From Caviibacterium pharyngocola (GTDB lineage Bacteria > Pseudomonadota > Gammaproteobacteria > Enterobacterales > Pasteurellaceae), in contig NZ_PHGZ01000028.1 of assembly GCF_002795405.1 (NCBI RefSeq), forward strand, positions 1 through 61,485: a stretch of DNA of 61,485 bases, in the 5' to 3' direction. The position numbers and the translations under genes are program-made. Numbering within the stretch: position 1 is the stretch's first letter; the number at the start of each line of letters is the position of its first letter. This document shows positions 50,420 to 60,071 of the stretch, in pieces. A model generated the notes under the pieces. That model worked only from the letters and a program-made list of their open reading frames with translations, made no database searches and was not told where the DNA came from.

Positions 50420-50488
50420 ATAACAAAAAACCGCTCGGTCGAGCGGTTTGATTTTTTAAGTTCATCTATTATTGGTGCCTAAGGCCGG
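50420..50488. repeat. attR: duplicate of the 69-bp attL sequence
   Basis: Matches 17283-17351 with two substitutions. The core covers the terminator and the 3' end of the intact tRNA-Leu(CAA), so integration keeps the tRNA functional. Confidence 0.93.
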
Positions 50489-50557
50489 ACTCGAACCGGC
50501 ACACCCGAAGGCGGTTGATTTTGAATCAACTGCGTCTACCAATTTCGCCACTCAGGC
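50473..50557 (-). tRNA. tRNA-Leu (anticodon CAA)
   Basis: 85 nt including an encoded CCA. The acceptor stem is GCCTGAG with CTTAGGC, the anticodon stem-loop GTTGA-TTCAAAA-TCAAC gives CAA, a long variable arm (CCGCCTTCGGGTG) is present, and GGTTCGAGTCC forms the T-loop. The prophage uses its 3' end as attachment site. Confidence 0.95.
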
Positions 50558-50587
50558 AAGCATTAATAGATGTTCTCAATGCGGTGT

Positions 50588-50615
50588 ATTATACGGTTAT
50601 CCTTGCGGCTTGCAA
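50588..50615 (-). promoter_or_regulatory. Promoter of tRNA-Leu(CAA)
   Basis: On the minus strand TTGCAA, 16 bp, TATAAT, placed 31 bp upstream of the tRNA 5' end. Confidence 0.7.
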
Positions 50616-50663
50616 GCGGAAATTATCATTTTTAATTTGTTTGTTTTAATTTTCGACAAAACG

Positions 50664-50709
50664 TTTAAAAAACTAACCGCACTTGAAGTTTTTTCTCTCA
50701 AAGTGCGGT
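50664..50709 (-). terminator. Inverted-USS terminator of lptFG
   Basis: ACCGCACTT (minus-strand reading of 50709-50701) pairs with AAGTGCGGT (50684-50676), and TTTTTT follows on the minus strand. It begins 6 bp after the lptG stop. Confidence 0.82.
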
Positions 50710-50714
50710 GAATT

Positions 50715-51785
50715 TTAATTGCGTTTTCGGCTAAGTAACCACCAAGTAATGATAATAAACAGCACGCTCGGCATTAATGCGCCGGCAATCGGCGGGATGT
50801 TATATACCAAACTGAGCGGGCCGAAGATTTCGTTAACCACATAAAACAGAAAGCCGAAGCAAATCCCTGTGACGATTCTGGCACCGGCGGTTACGCTGCG
50901 TAACGGGCCGAAAATAAACGATAGCGCCAATAGCATCATTACGCCGACGGAAATCGGTTGGAACAGTTTTCGCCAATACGTCAACTCAAAACGTTTGGAA
51001 TCTTGTCCGGTTTCCTTCATAAACGCGATATAGTCGGATAAGCCCGAAATGGAAAGCGATGTCGGTTTAAGCGACACAATGCCCAATTTATCCGGCGTTA
51101 ATCCGGTTTTCCATTCGTCTTTCACCTTGTTCGTAGTTTGAATTTGCTCCGACGAAATTTGCGAACGGTTAATTTTGTTTAAAATCCATTTACCTTGCTC
51201 AAACACCGCTTGATTGGCGTGGCTGACTTGCTGCAATTTACGGTTGTCATCAAAGCTGTAAATATAAATATCTTTTAATTTAATGTCGTCGGTGATTTGT
51301 CTGACATAGATAAAATCGTTACCGTCTTTCGCCCACACGCCGTTTTGTACGGATAACAATGATCCGCCGGAAATAGCTTTCGAGCGCATATCGCGGGCGA
51401 ATTGTTCGGTTTGCGGAATCCCCCACTCGCCAATAATCATTGTAATTAATACCAACGGCAAGGCGGTTTTCATCACGGCTAAGCCGATTTTTAAGCGAGA
51501 AAAACCGGCGGATTGCATTACCACCAATTCGCTGCGACTTGCCAAATTGCCCAAGGCGATTAATGCGCCGAGCAACGCCGCCATCGGGAAGAACGTTTCG
51601 ATATCTTTCGGCACGGTGAGCACGGTAAACAACACCGCTTGAAGCACATCATAGGTTCCTTTGCCGACGCTGCGGAACTGCTCGACGAATTTAATAATGC
51701 CCGACAAACCGACCAAGGTTAGCAAAGTCACAAAAATCGCGCCTAAAATGCTTTTACCGATATAACGATCCAGCGTATTCATCAT
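50715..51785 (-). CDS. lptG: LPS export ABC transporter permease LptG
   Basis: Protein of 356 residues. Six membrane helices with a large periplasmic beta-jellyroll domain (about residues 135-260) between helices 3 and 4. Signature: [32 protein letters not shown] and [32 protein letters not shown]. With LptF and LptB2 it extracts lipopolysaccharide from the inner membrane and passes it to LptC/LptA. It overlaps lptF by 4 bp. Confidence 0.97.
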   Translation of the reverse strand: MMNTLDRYIGKSILGAIFVTLLTLVGLSGIIKFVEQFRSVGKGTYDVLQAVLFTVLTVPKDIETFFPMAALLGALIALGNLASRSELVVMQSAGFSRLKIGLAVMKTALPLVLITMIIGEWGIPQTEQFARDMRSKAISGGSLLSVQNGVWAKDGNDFIYVRQITDDIKLKDIYIYSFDDNRKLQQVSHANQAVFEQGKWILNKINRSQISSEQIQTTNKVKDEWKTGLTPDKLGIVSLKPTSLSISGLSDYIAFMKETGQDSKRFELTYWRKLFQPISVGVMMLLALSFIFGPLRSVTAGARIVTGICFGFLFYVVNEIFGPLSLVYNIPPIAGALMPSVLFIIITWWLLSRKRN

Positions 51786-52897
51786 TTTGTGGCTCCTTTC
51801 GCTAAAGACGGCGCACGGAATAAGTGACGAAGTTTATACATAAACGCGCTGTTCCATCCGTTCAAAATAATACCTAATAATAAAAATCCGATGTTAACTA
51901 ACGGCATTAAAAGCGAAGCATCTAGTTTGCCCGCTGCACCGGCGGATTTAAAGGAACTTTGCAGCAGAAAATAAATTAAATACAGCAAAAGTGCGGGTAA
52001 AATTTTAGCGAATCTGCCTTGACGCGGATTCACGCTGCTGAGCGGAACAGCAATCAACGCCATTAACGGCACGGCAAAAATTAAAGTCAAACGCCAATGC
52101 AATTCTGCTTTTGCCGCCGGTGTTTTGGCTTGCAGCAATTCGCCGAATGAGGCGGCTTCCACTTCACCTGTTGCCGTATCCGTCGGTTGATAACCTAAAT
52201 ACGCTTGATATTCATCGAAATGCGTAATGCGAAAATCCGGTAAAACCGCACTGCCCTCCACACGCTGACTATTTTGCAAATTCAAAATTTGATCGCCGTT
52301 CGGCAAAGCTTGCAATTTTCCGCTTTCCGCCACAATCACCGATGGTTTTTCATTTTTCTTAGTCTTCATTTGGAACAAATACACGTCATTAATGCTGTTA
52401 TTTTTGATTTCATTAATAAACAACACGAATTCGTTATTTGCCGTGCTGATGAATTGCCCCGCCGCCAACGCGCCCATTGTCGGATTCGCTTTCGCATCTT
52501 CGACGATTTGTGCTTGTTTTTGAATTGCCCAAGGTGATAAAGATAAGGCGTTGTAAGCCGCTAATCCGGCAGTTAACACGGAAAGCAATAAAGCAACGCG
52601 AACCAAAATGCGCTGACCGACGCCGCAGGCGCGCATTACGGTAATTTCACTTTCCGCATAAAGGCGTCCGAAGGTGAGCAAAATCGCAATAAACAAACAT
52701 AACGGCAGCATTAATTGCGCCATTGTCGGCATTCCGAGCGTTAATAAGGACAACACTAAATCCGCAGGCACTTTGCCGTTCGCCGCCGATCCCAATACGC
52801 GGACTAATTGCTGGCAGAAAAAAATCAATAATAAAATAAACAAAATAGAGATTTGGCTCTTAAATACTTCTTTTGTCAAATATCGGGTTAAAATCAC
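51782..52897 (-). CDS. lptF: LPS export ABC transporter permease LptF
   Basis: Protein of 371 residues, same topology as LptG. Hallmarks: [53 protein letters not shown]-like segment and [16 protein letters not shown]. First gene of the lptFG operon; its upstream region is shared with the divergent pepA gene. Confidence 0.97.
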   Translation of the reverse strand: MILTRYLTKEVFKSQISILFILLLIFFCQQLVRVLGSAANGKVPADLVLSLLTLGMPTMAQLMLPLCLFIAILLTFGRLYAESEITVMRACGVGQRILVRVALLLSVLTAGLAAYNALSLSPWAIQKQAQIVEDAKANPTMGALAAGQFISTANNEFVLFINEIKNNSINDVYLFQMKTKKNEKPSVIVAESGKLQALPNGDQILNLQNSQRVEGSAVLPDFRITHFDEYQAYLGYQPTDTATGEVEAASFGELLQAKTPAAKAELHWRLTLIFAVPLMALIAVPLSSVNPRQGRFAKILPALLLYLIYFLLQSSFKSAGAAGKLDASLLMPLVNIGFLLLGIILNGWNSAFMYKLRHLFRAPSLAKGATK

Positions 52898-53113
52898 ATT
52901 ATCGCCTATAAATTTCTTGCTTTTTCGCGAAAAGCGGGTAGTTTAATTCGAGATTTAGCCAAAGCCCTTCGGCTTATTCTTATAAAATCGTCACGGAAAA
53001 CAGATAGCTTTCGCTTATCTTTTTCCTTCATTTGACAGGGCGGCTAAACCTATTTTTGAATGATGTATCATAACGTATTTTTGGATTTAAAGCAGTAAAT
53101 TAGTGAGGCGAAG

Positions 53114-54605
53114 ATGAAATATACTGTAAAAAGCACCGCACTTTCGGCAGCGGATAACAATCCGATTATCGGTGTATTTGAAGATAACACATTATCAAAC
53201 GCAGCGGCTCGATTGGACGAGCTCAGCCAAGGCTATTTGACAGGTTTGATGAAAAGCGGCGAAATCGAAGGCAAAGCAGGACAAGTTTGCGTTTTGCGCA
53301 ATATACCGAACATCAATGCCGAGCGCATATTTGTGGTCGGCTGTGGCAAGCGTGAAAAATTAAACGAACGCGAATACAAAAAACTTCTCCGCAAAACCAT
53401 TGAGACGGTTAAAACCACCAAAGCAAAAAGTGCGGTCAATTATTTAAGCGAAATTCATCCCGATAATCGCGACGCTTATTGGGCGATTCGCTTTGCGGTG
53501 GAAACAAGCGAAGAAAGCCTTTACAGCTTCGAACAATTTAAAAGCAAAAAAAAGCGGCACGGCTTTAGCATTGAAAGAAATCGTATTTTACGCTAACGAC
53601 AGCGAAACGGACGCTGCAAAACAAGCTGTCCGCCACGGCGAAGCCGTTGCTGCGGGCGTTCGTTTAGCAAAAGATACCGCAAATTGCCCGCCGAATGTGT
53701 GTAATCCCGCCTATTTAGCGCAGCAAGCGCTGGACTTGGCACAAAATTCTTCGTTCATTCAGACCCAAATTATCGGTGAAACGGAAATGCGCGAGCTGGG
53801 AATGAACGCTTATCTCAGCGTTTCGCAAGGCAGTCATAACGAAGCGAAAATGTCGATCATTAACTACCGCAATCACCTGAATCCGCAAGCCAAGCCTATC
53901 GTTTTGGTCGGTAAAGGTTTAACCTTCGATGCCGGCGGTATTTCACTAAAACCGGCGGATAGTATGGACGAAATGAAATACGATATGTGCGGCGCGGCGG
54001 CAGTGCTCGGCGTAATGCGGGCGATTGCCGATTTGGCATTGCCGCTGAACGTCATCGGCGTTTTAGCCGGATGTGAAAATTTACCCGACGGCAACGCTTA
54101 TCGTCCGGGCGATATTTTAACCACAATGGCGGGCTTGACCGTAGAAGTCTTAAATACCGACGCGGAAGGTCGTTTAGTGCTATGCGACGCGTTAACCTAT
54201 TGCGAACGTTTCGAGCCGGAATACGTCATCGACATCGCTACCTTAACCGGCGCGTGCGTCGTTGCGCTAGGTCAACATAACAGCGGATTGATTTCAACGG
54301 ACGAAACTTTGGCGCAATCCTTGTTGCGCGCGGCGGAACAAACGACGGATAAAGCTTGGCGTTTGCCGTTAAGCGAAGAATATCAAGAACAGCTTAAATC
54401 GAATTTCGCCGATTTAGCCAATATCGGCGGACGTTGGGGCGGCGCGATTACTGCCGGTGCATTTTTATCCAACTTTACCTCAAATTACCCTTGGGCGCAT
54501 TTGGATATCGCGGGTACCGCGTGGCTGCAAGGCGCCGATAAAGGCGCGACTGGGCGTCCGGTCGGTTTGCTGACGCAATTTTTGATCAATCAAACGGCAA
54601 AATAA
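53114..54605 (+). pseudogene. pepA: Leucyl aminopeptidase, interrupted by a frameshift in an A8 tract
   Basis: Residues up to FEQFKSKK read from 53114 and the rest ([16 protein letters not shown] onward) reads in the +1 frame to 54605. The two parts join in a run of eight As (53546-53553); seven As would restore one frame of 496 residues. The C-terminal M17 catalytic domain is intact: [27 protein letters not shown] and the NTDAEGRL motif binding two metal ions. PepA removes N-terminal residues in the cytoplasm; E. coli PepA also binds DNA. It may be a mutation, a sequencing error or a case restored by transcriptional slippage. Confidence 0.9.
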
Positions 54606-54610
54606 ACAAA

Positions 54611-54641
54611 TCGGGAGCGAATCAACGCTCCCTTTTTTCTT
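54611..54641 (+). terminator. Terminator after pepA
   Basis: GGGAGCG and CGCTCCC with an AATCAA loop and a six-T run. Confidence 0.92.
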
Positions 54642-54734
54642 TCTGCGACTTAACGTTTAACGCCTAAAATAACCTTCGCTGCTTTAATAAGTGCGGTCAT
54701 TTTAACAAAAATTTGTCTAAGCTAAATTATCTTC

Positions 54735-54762
54735 TTGATCATTATATAATTAAGTATATAAT
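54735..54762 (+). promoter_or_regulatory. Promoter of the candidate small RNA
   Basis: TTGATC, 16 bp, TATAAT. No protein gene follows on this strand before the convergent recR. Confidence 0.6.
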
Positions 54763-54768
54763 GAAATC

Positions 54769-54852
54769 GTTTTGTGAGTAGTAGTAAAAACAAAAAAGCT
54801 AGTGCGTTCCCCCACAATCTTTCCCCCAAAGATGTTTGCACTAGCTTTTTTC
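54769..54852 (+). ncRNA. Candidate small RNA with C-rich loops
   Basis: About 84 nt from the predicted start to the end of a T-run. The outer stem is GCTAGTGC with GCACTAGC (54798-54805, 54838-54845) followed by TTTTTT. Inside, ATCTTT and AAAGAT form a second stem capped by CCCCC (54823-54827), and another CCCCC (54809-54813) lies unpaired. Exposed C-runs can pair with ribosome sites of target mRNAs. The same element may serve as bidirectional terminator for pepA and recR; read on the other strand the loops are G-runs. Expression is not known. Confidence 0.5.
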
Positions 54853-54870
54853 TTTTCTTAATTTATTCGT

Positions 54871-55476
54871 TTAATAATGCATTTCCCGTCGCCCTAAAAA
54901 CGAATGTGTCAATGTGGTACCGTCCACTGCTTCCAACTCGCCGCCGACAGGAATACCGTGCGCAATTCGGCTGGCTTTAATACCTTGTTGCAAACACAAT
55001 TCGGCGATGTAATTTGCCGTAGCGTCGCCTTCCACTGTCGGATTAGTGGCTAAAATCACTTCTTCGAAATGTTCGGATTCCAAGCGTTTTTGCAACAGAT
55101 CCAAGCCGATTTCACGCGGCCCGATACCGTCTAGCGGCGATAAATGCCCCATTAACACAAAATAGCGTCCGGAAAATTGTCCGGTTTGCTCAATGGCTTG
55201 AATGTCCGAAGGCTGTTCGACAACGCAAAGCAAACCACTGTTTTGACGGCGCGGATTATTGCAAATCGTGCAAGTTTCTTCTTCGGTAAAGGTTCGACAA
55301 TGAGAACAATGTCCGATTTTCGACATTGCATCGGTTAAGGCGCGCGCAAGATCCATCCCGCCGCGACGATCCCGCTGTAATAAATGATATGCCATTCGTT
55401 GCGCGGATTTCGGTCCGACGCCGGGTAAACAACGCAAATTTTCAATTAAATATTCTAATAAAGGACTGGTTTGCAT
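54871..55476 (-). CDS. recR: Recombination mediator protein RecR
   Basis: Protein of 201 residues from ATG 55476, giving the usual [34 protein letters not shown] start with the helix-hairpin-helix. The four-cysteine zinc finger [16 protein letters not shown] (about residues 57-72) and the Toprim domain follow. With RecF and RecO it loads RecA at gaps. It lies downstream of ybaB as in most gammaproteobacteria. Confidence 0.97.
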   Translation of the reverse strand: MQTSPLLEYLIENLRCLPGVGPKSAQRMAYHLLQRDRRGGMDLARALTDAMSKIGHCSHCRTFTEEETCTICNNPRRQNSGLLCVVEQPSDIQAIEQTGQFSGRYFVLMGHLSPLDGIGPREIGLDLLQKRLESEHFEEVILATNPTVEGDATANYIAELCLQQGIKASRIAHGIPVGGELEAVDGTTLTHSFLGRREMHY

Positions 55477-55501
55477 AATTTTTCGAAACGATATGAAAAT
55501 A

Positions 55502-55528
55502 AACCGCACTTTAAGTGAAAAAGTGCGG
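55502..55528 (-). terminator. Inverted-USS hairpin between ybaB and recR
   Basis: ACCGCACTTT (55502-55511) and AAAGTGCGGT (55519-55528) form a 10-bp stem. No strong T-run follows toward recR, so it may only attenuate transcription. Confidence 0.6.
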
Positions 55529-55545
55529 TCGAAAACGGATTGATT

Positions 55546-55875
55546 TTAGAACGGCATTTTAAAGCCCGGCGGTAATGACATTCCCGCCGTGACGGACGCC
55601 ATTTTTTCTTTTTGCAATTCTTCCGCACGACGAACCGCGTCGTTAAACGCCGCCGCAATCAGATCTTCCAACATTTCTTTGTCATCTTCCATTAATGACG
55701 GATCGATGTCGATACGGCGGCAATTATGTGCGCCGTTAATTGTAATTTTTACCAAACCGGCGCCAGATTCGCCGGTGACTTCCAACTGTGCAATTTCTTC
55801 TTGCATTTTTTGCATACGATCTTGCATTTGTTGCGCTTGTTTCATTAAGTTGCCTAAGCCGCCTTTTCCAAACAT
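55546..55875 (-). CDS. ybaB: Nucleoid-associated protein YbaB/EbfC
   Basis: Protein of 109 residues, standard length. [29 protein letters not shown] and [21 protein letters not shown] identify the family. It is a small dimer that binds DNA and shapes the nucleoid. It is the first gene of the ybaB-recR unit, divergent from topB. Confidence 0.97.
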   Translation of the reverse strand: MFGKGGLGNLMKQAQQMQDRMQKMQEEIAQLEVTGESGAGLVKITINGAHNCRRIDIDPSLMEDDKEMLEDLIAAAFNDAVRRAEELQKEKMASVTAGMSLPPGFKMPF

Positions 55876-55933
55876 AATTCTTTTTCCATATTAGTTAATA
55901 AACCGGAGCATTTTAGCGAAAAATTTTTAAATA

Positions 55934-55942
55934 TGCTAGAAT
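55934..55942 (+). promoter_or_regulatory. Extended -10 promoter of topB
   Basis: TGCTAGAAT is an extended -10 box (TGN-TAGAAT). It lies 35 bp before the topB start; the -35 region is AT-rich. Confidence 0.5.
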
Positions 55943-55976
55943 TGCGCACTTGATTTACCCGATTAACCCGTTTTCT

Positions 55977-57902
55977 ATGCGATTATTTATAGCCGAAAAA
56001 CCCAGTTTAGCCCGCGCCATTGCCGATGTTTTGCCCAAACCGCACCACCGCGGCGAGGGTTTTATCAAATGCGGCGATAAGGATGTGGTGACGTGGTGCG
56101 TCGGGCATTTGCTGGAACAAGCGGAACCGGATGCCTATGACCCGCGTTTTAAGCAATGGCGTTTGGAACATTTGCCGATCGTTCCGGAAAAATGGCAATT
56201 AATTCCGCGTAAAGAAGTGAAAAAACAACTGGATATCGTCGTCGATTTGATTCACCGCGCGGATGAATTGGTAAATGCGGGCGACCCGGATCGCGAAGGG
56301 CAACTTTTGGTTGACGAAGTGTTCAGCTATGCGAATTTGAGCGCGGAAAAACGCGCTTCGATTCAACGTTGTTTAATCAGCGATTTAAATCCGAACGCGG
56401 TGACGAAAGCGGTGAATAAACTTCAACCGAATCAAAACTTTATCCCGCTCGCCACCTCCGCACTCGCCCGCGCCCGTGCAGATTGGCTATACGGCATTAA
56501 TATGACCCGCGCCTACACCATTCGCGGCAGACAAGCGGGATATGACGGCGTACTTTCGGTCGGACGCGTCCAAACGCCCGTGCTGGGCTTGATTGTCCGC
56601 CGTGACACGGAAATCGAACATTTTCAACCGAAAGATTTCTTTGAAGTGCAAGCTTTCGTGCAAACACAAGAAGAAACGCCGCAAAAATTCACCGCACTTT
56701 GGCAGCCGAGTAAAGCCTGCGAAGATTATCAAGATGACGACGGCAGAGTGCTTTCGCGCGCGTTGGCGGAAAATGTGGTCAAACGCATTACCCAACAACC
56801 GGCGGAAGTCACCGATTATTCGGATAAACGAGAAAAAGAAACCGCACCGCTGCCCTATTCCCTTTCCGCTTTACAGATCGATGCGGCAAAACGCTACGGA
56901 ATGTCGGCGCAAGAAGTGTTGGATATTTGCCAGCGTTTGTACGAAACCCATAAGTTGATTACCTATCCGCGTTCCGATTGCCGCTATTTGCCCGAAGAAC
57001 ATTTCGCCGAACGACATAACGTGTTAAATGCCGTTTCCGCGCAAATTCAGGCTTATCAACCGCAGCCCGATATTCTGGATACGACGATCAAAAATCGTTG
57101 CTGGAACGATAAAAAAGTCGAGGCGCACCACGCTATTATTCCGACGGCAAAAAACAAACCGATCGCATTAAATCACGCAGAATTTAATATTTATCAACTT
57201 ATTGCGCGACAATATTTGCTGCAATTTTGTCCCGATGCGGAATATCGTAAAAGTAAAATTACCTTAAAAATTGCCGGCGGCACATTTATCGCACAAGCGC
57301 GCAATTTACAAACCGCCGGTTGGAAACAACTGTGGGGCAAAGAAGATGAGGAAGAAGGTCAAGAACCGCTATTGCCGATTTTGAAGAAAGGGCAAATGCT
57401 GTGGTGTGAAAAAGGCGAAATTCTGAGTAAAAAAACACAACCGCCGAAGCCCTTCACCGACGCAACGTTGCTTTCCGCAATGACAGGCATTGCGCGTTTC
57501 GTGCAAGATAAAGAACTGAAAAAGATCCTGCGCGAAACCGACGGATTAGGCACGGAAGCTACGCGCGCGGGAATTATCGAGCTTTTGTTTAAACGCGGCT
57601 TTTTATATAAAAAAGGCAAAAATATTCACAGCACCGAAGCCGGACGCATTTTGATTCAAGCCTTGCCGGATGTAGCGACATTACCGGATATGACTGCGCA
57701 TTGGGAAGCGCAGTTAGACAGTATCAGCCGTAAACAAGCGGGTTACCAACAATTTATGGCAACACTCATTCAATCTTTACCCGAACTGATTCGCTATATG
57801 AATTTTGATGCATTGCGCAATTTAAGTCGATTGGCGAGAGATAACGCAAATACGCCTAAGGCAAAAGCGCCGCGCCGAAAAAGTGCGGTCAAAAAAACGT
57901 AA
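55977..57902 (+). CDS. topB: DNA topoisomerase III
   Basis: Protein of 641 residues from ATG 55977, which gives the conserved [20 protein letters not shown] start. The Toprim acidic motif [12 protein letters not shown] and the active-site tyrosine in [15 protein letters not shown] (about residue 328) are present. It is a type IA enzyme that decatenates replication intermediates. A basic tail ([13 protein letters not shown]) replaces a zinc-finger end, and an uptake signal lies in the last codons. Confidence 0.96.
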   Translation: MRLFIAEKPSLARAIADVLPKPHHRGEGFIKCGDKDVVTWCVGHLLEQAEPDAYDPRFKQWRLEHLPIVPEKWQLIPRKEVKKQLDIVVDLIHRADELVNAGDPDREGQLLVDEVFSYANLSAEKRASIQRCLISDLNPNAVTKAVNKLQPNQNFIPLATSALARARADWLYGINMTRAYTIRGRQAGYDGVLSVGRVQTPVLGLIVRRDTEIEHFQPKDFFEVQAFVQTQEETPQKFTALWQPSKACEDYQDDDGRVLSRALAENVVKRITQQPAEVTDYSDKREKETAPLPYSLSALQIDAAKRYGMSAQEVLDICQRLYETHKLITYPRSDCRYLPEEHFAERHNVLNAVSAQIQAYQPQPDILDTTIKNRCWNDKKVEAHHAIIPTAKNKPIALNHAEFNIYQLIARQYLLQFCPDAEYRKSKITLKIAGGTFIAQARNLQTAGWKQLWGKEDEEEGQEPLLPILKKGQMLWCEKGEILSKKTQPPKPFTDATLLSAMTGIARFVQDKELKKILRETDGLGTEATRAGIIELLFKRGFLYKKGKNIHSTEAGRILIQALPDVATLPDMTAHWEAQLDSISRKQAGYQQFMATLIQSLPELIRYMNFDALRNLSRLARDNANTPKAKAPRRKSAVKKT

Positions 57903-57964
57903 AAAATGATTGTGCGAATTTACAACAATCAACAAGAATCTCGCGAAAATCACTTGCACAGCAC

Positions 57965-57986
57965 GCGGATATTCGATAATATCCGC
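57965..57986 (+). terminator. Hairpin upstream of secG
   Basis: GCGGATATT and AATATCCGC form a perfect 9-bp stem with a CGAT loop, 36 bp before the secG start. No T-run follows, so it may be a weak topB terminator or a leader structure of secG mRNA. Confidence 0.5.
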
Positions 57987-58021
57987 ACGTTAAATTTTGT
58001 AGTTCAAGCGGAAGAATATAA

Positions 58022-58366
58022 ATGTATCAAGCACTGTTAATTATTTACTTACTAGTATCTATCGCACTTATCGGCTTTATTTTGATTCAACAAGGTAAAG
58101 GCGCAAATGCCGGCGCATCATTCGGTGGCGGCGCTTCAGGTACGGTATTCGGTTCGGCAGGCGCTGGCAACTTCTTATCGCGTACAACAGCCGTTTTGGC
58201 GACAATCTTCTTTGTTGTCAGCCTTGCGATCGGTAATATCAATTCTCATCGTAATAACGTTCAAAAAGGAACATTCGATGATTTATCTCAAGCTGCGGAG
58301 CAAATTCAGCAACAACAACCGACCGCTCCGGCACTTGAAAACAAAAATAGCGATATTCCGCAATAA
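58022..58366 (+). CDS. secG: Protein-export membrane protein SecG
   Basis: Protein of 114 residues. Two membrane helices (about residues 2-23 and 54-74) flank the conserved IQQGKGANAGASFGGGASGTVFGSAGAGNFLSR segment, and a Gln/Pro-rich tail follows. It stimulates the SecYEG channel. As in E. coli, tRNA-Leu(GAG) follows. Confidence 0.97.
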   Translation: MYQALLIIYLLVSIALIGFILIQQGKGANAGASFGGGASGTVFGSAGAGNFLSRTTAVLATIFFVVSLAIGNINSHRNNVQKGTFDDLSQAAEQIQQQQPTAPALENKNSDIPQ

Positions 58367-58388
58367 AAACTAATTTATCCCGAATTTT

Positions 58389-58474
58389 GCTCTGATGGTG
58401 GAATTGGTAGACACGCTATCTTGAGGGGGTAGTGTCCATAGGACGTGCGAGTTCAAGTCTCGCTCAGAGCACCA
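58389..58474 (+). tRNA. tRNA-Leu (anticodon GAG)
   Basis: 86 nt with encoded CCA. The acceptor stem is GCTCTGA with TCAGAGC, the anticodon stem-loop CTATC-TTGAGGG-GGTAG gives GAG, and the T-arm contains GTTCAAGTC. An integrase gene begins 208 bp downstream, so its 3' end is the likely attachment site of the second element. Confidence 0.95.
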
Positions 58475-58483
58475 GTTGACTAA

Positions 58484-58522
58484 ACAAAGCCTTGCATAAC
58501 TTAACGCAAGACTTTGTTTTTT
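58484..58522 (+). terminator. Terminator after tRNA-Leu(GAG)
   Basis: ACAAAG plus CTTGC pair with GCAAG plus CTTTGT, each arm interrupted by one base, followed by TTTTTTC. Confidence 0.8.
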
Positions 58523-58597
58523 CTAGTAAATTCAAGCTTTTTACGAATTTCTCTTATCATAGTTTAACGCCGCTAAACGGCGCTAATCGCAAATTTT

Positions 58598-58656
58598 TGT
58601 AACCACTGATGTAACCACAAAAATAAATCTGCTATTATTTAGTTTTCGTGGTTACA
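58598..58656. repeat. TGTAACCAC repeats upstream of the second integrase
   Basis: TGTAACCAC at 58598-58606 and 58610-58618, and its inverse GTGGTTACA at 58648-58656, just before the integrase start. Candidate arm-type sites or an autoregulatory operator. Confidence 0.7.
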
Positions 58657-58681
58657 TAAATTTCTTTCAAGGTGGTGCAAT

Positions 58682-59899
58682 ATGCCTAAAATCACTAAAC
58701 AGCTAACAGATACAGAAATCAAAAAAGCGAAGCCACAAGAAAAGGATATAACCCTTACCGACGGCAATGGACTTTTTTTATTAATTCTTCCCAGTGGCGC
58801 TAAATCGTGGCGATTTAATTATTTAAGACCAATTTCTAAAAAACGAACAAAAATAACGTTAGGTACTTATCCAGAAATTACACTCGCCCAAGCGCGCGAG
58901 AAACGCGAAGAATACCGCGCATTATTGGCACAAGGTATCGATCCGCAAGTACACCGCGACCAGATAAAACAAGCCGAACAAAAACAGCAAGAAGATCTAT
59001 TTATTTCCGTCGCCGAGAAATGGAAGTTAAAGAAAGCGCGCGAAATTGAAGAACTGACGTTAAAAAAGAATTGGCGCAGATTAGAAACTTATGTTTTTCC
59101 TGTATTGGGTGAAATGCCGGTTTCTGAAATTTTGCCAAAAGTCGTTATAGATATGCTAAATCCATTACAAGATAAGAGCGATACGCTCAAACGAACCATA
59201 CGTTTAATTAATGAAATTCTAAACTATGCCGTCAATTATGGTTTACTGACATTTAATCCGTGTTCAAATGTAAAAGAAGTTTTTACCTTTGAAAAAAGTA
59301 AGCCTAATCCGACTATTCGACCGGAAGAAGTTCCCGAATTGATTTATAAAATTAATAACTCAACGTCAAATTTATTTAATCGTTGCCTGATGAAATTCAC
59401 GCTATTAACGCTAACAAGAACAGTAGAAAGTAGCGGCGCCAAATGGTCGGAATTTGATTTTGACAAAAAAACGTGGACAGTTCCGGCGGAGCGAATGAAA
59501 ACAAGAAAAAAATTCACTATTCCACTTTCTACACAGGTTTTAAGAATTATTGAAATTCTAAAAACCTACAAACAAGATGAAACCTTTGTTTTTTATAGTT
59601 CTAGAGCTAAAGATAATACTTCATCAAAGCAAAACATAAATAAGATATTAACTAAATTAGGATATAAAAATTTATTGACAGGACACGGACTCCGTTCTAT
59701 CGGTAGTACATATCTTAATGAATATGAACCGTTTCTTTCTCCGGATGCCGTTGAGGCTTGTTTGTCGCACGGTATCAAAGATCAAGTGCGGAAAGCCTAC
59801 AACCGTTCTGACTATCTTGAACAACGTAGAAAAGTAATGCAAGTATGGGGGGACTATATCGAACAATGCGAAAAATCTTATCAACCGCCGGCACCTTAG
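58682..59899 (+). CDS. P4-type tyrosine integrase
   Basis: Protein of 405 residues with AAGGTGG upstream. The N-terminal arm-binding domain (LTDTEIKKAKPQEKDITLTDGNGLFLLILPSGAKSWRF, DUF4102 type) is followed by the catalytic domain: Arg in LTLTRTVESSGAKWSEFDFD, HGLRSIGSTYLNE (HxxR box), SHGI and the nucleophile Tyr in KAYNRSDYLEQRR. In P4-type enzymes the Arg motif is usually similar (RTSELRGA). It targets tRNA 3' ends and is divergent in sequence from the integrase at 49236. Confidence 0.95.
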   Translation: MPKITKQLTDTEIKKAKPQEKDITLTDGNGLFLLILPSGAKSWRFNYLRPISKKRTKITLGTYPEITLAQAREKREEYRALLAQGIDPQVHRDQIKQAEQKQQEDLFISVAEKWKLKKAREIEELTLKKNWRRLETYVFPVLGEMPVSEILPKVVIDMLNPLQDKSDTLKRTIRLINEILNYAVNYGLLTFNPCSNVKEVFTFEKSKPNPTIRPEEVPELIYKINNSTSNLFNRCLMKFTLLTLTRTVESSGAKWSEFDFDKKTWTVPAERMKTRKKFTIPLSTQVLRIIEILKTYKQDETFVFYSSRAKDNTSSKQNINKILTKLGYKNLLTGHGLRSIGSTYLNEYEPFLSPDAVEACLSHGIKDQVRKAYNRSDYLEQRRKVMQVWGDYIEQCEKSYQPPAP

Positions 59900-59910
59900 C
59901 CGGCTTTTTT
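59886..59910 (+). terminator. Terminator overlapping the end of the second integrase
   Basis: Two GCCGGC segments (59887-59892, 59899-59904) form the stem around a 6-nt loop, followed by six Ts. The integrase stop codon (59897-59899) lies in the hairpin. Confidence 0.85.
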
Positions 59911-59962
59911 ATATCCCTTTTTTTCTTTTCTTAAATTTTACCGTTTTTTTTCAAAAAATTAG

Positions 59963-60071
59963 TCACTTATTCACTTATTACTTACTTATTATATTTATCT
60001 TTTTGATTTTAAAAGAAAAAAGATAAGTGAATAATACAGTATCTAATAAGTGGATAAGTGATATTAAGTGA
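59963..60071. repeat. Iteron-like AATAAGTGA boxes in AT-rich DNA
   Basis: Three forward TCACTTATT-type boxes (59963, 59971, about 59984) face four inverse AATAAGTG-type boxes (60023, 60045, 60054, 60062). This 360-bp stretch between the integrase and the next gene shows no coding region. The boxes may be origin iterons or regulator sites of the element. Confidence 0.6.

Larger units (their letters stand above)
17352..50451. mobile_element. P2/HP1-like prophage integrated at tRNA-Leu(CAA)
   Basis: About 33.1 kb between the attL and attR repeats, a normal size for a P2-type phage. It holds a full set of recognisable P2 homologues: Q P O N M L X, lysis genes, R S T V W J I H, FI FII E E' U D, repressor/Cro, Ogr-like activators, replication protein A, an excisionase-like gene and a tyrosine integrase. 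Apart from the displaced T gene, the late-gene order is that of P2. No structural gene is visibly broken, so it may be inducible. The genome carries many uptake signals, which indicates long residence in this family. Confidence 0.95.
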
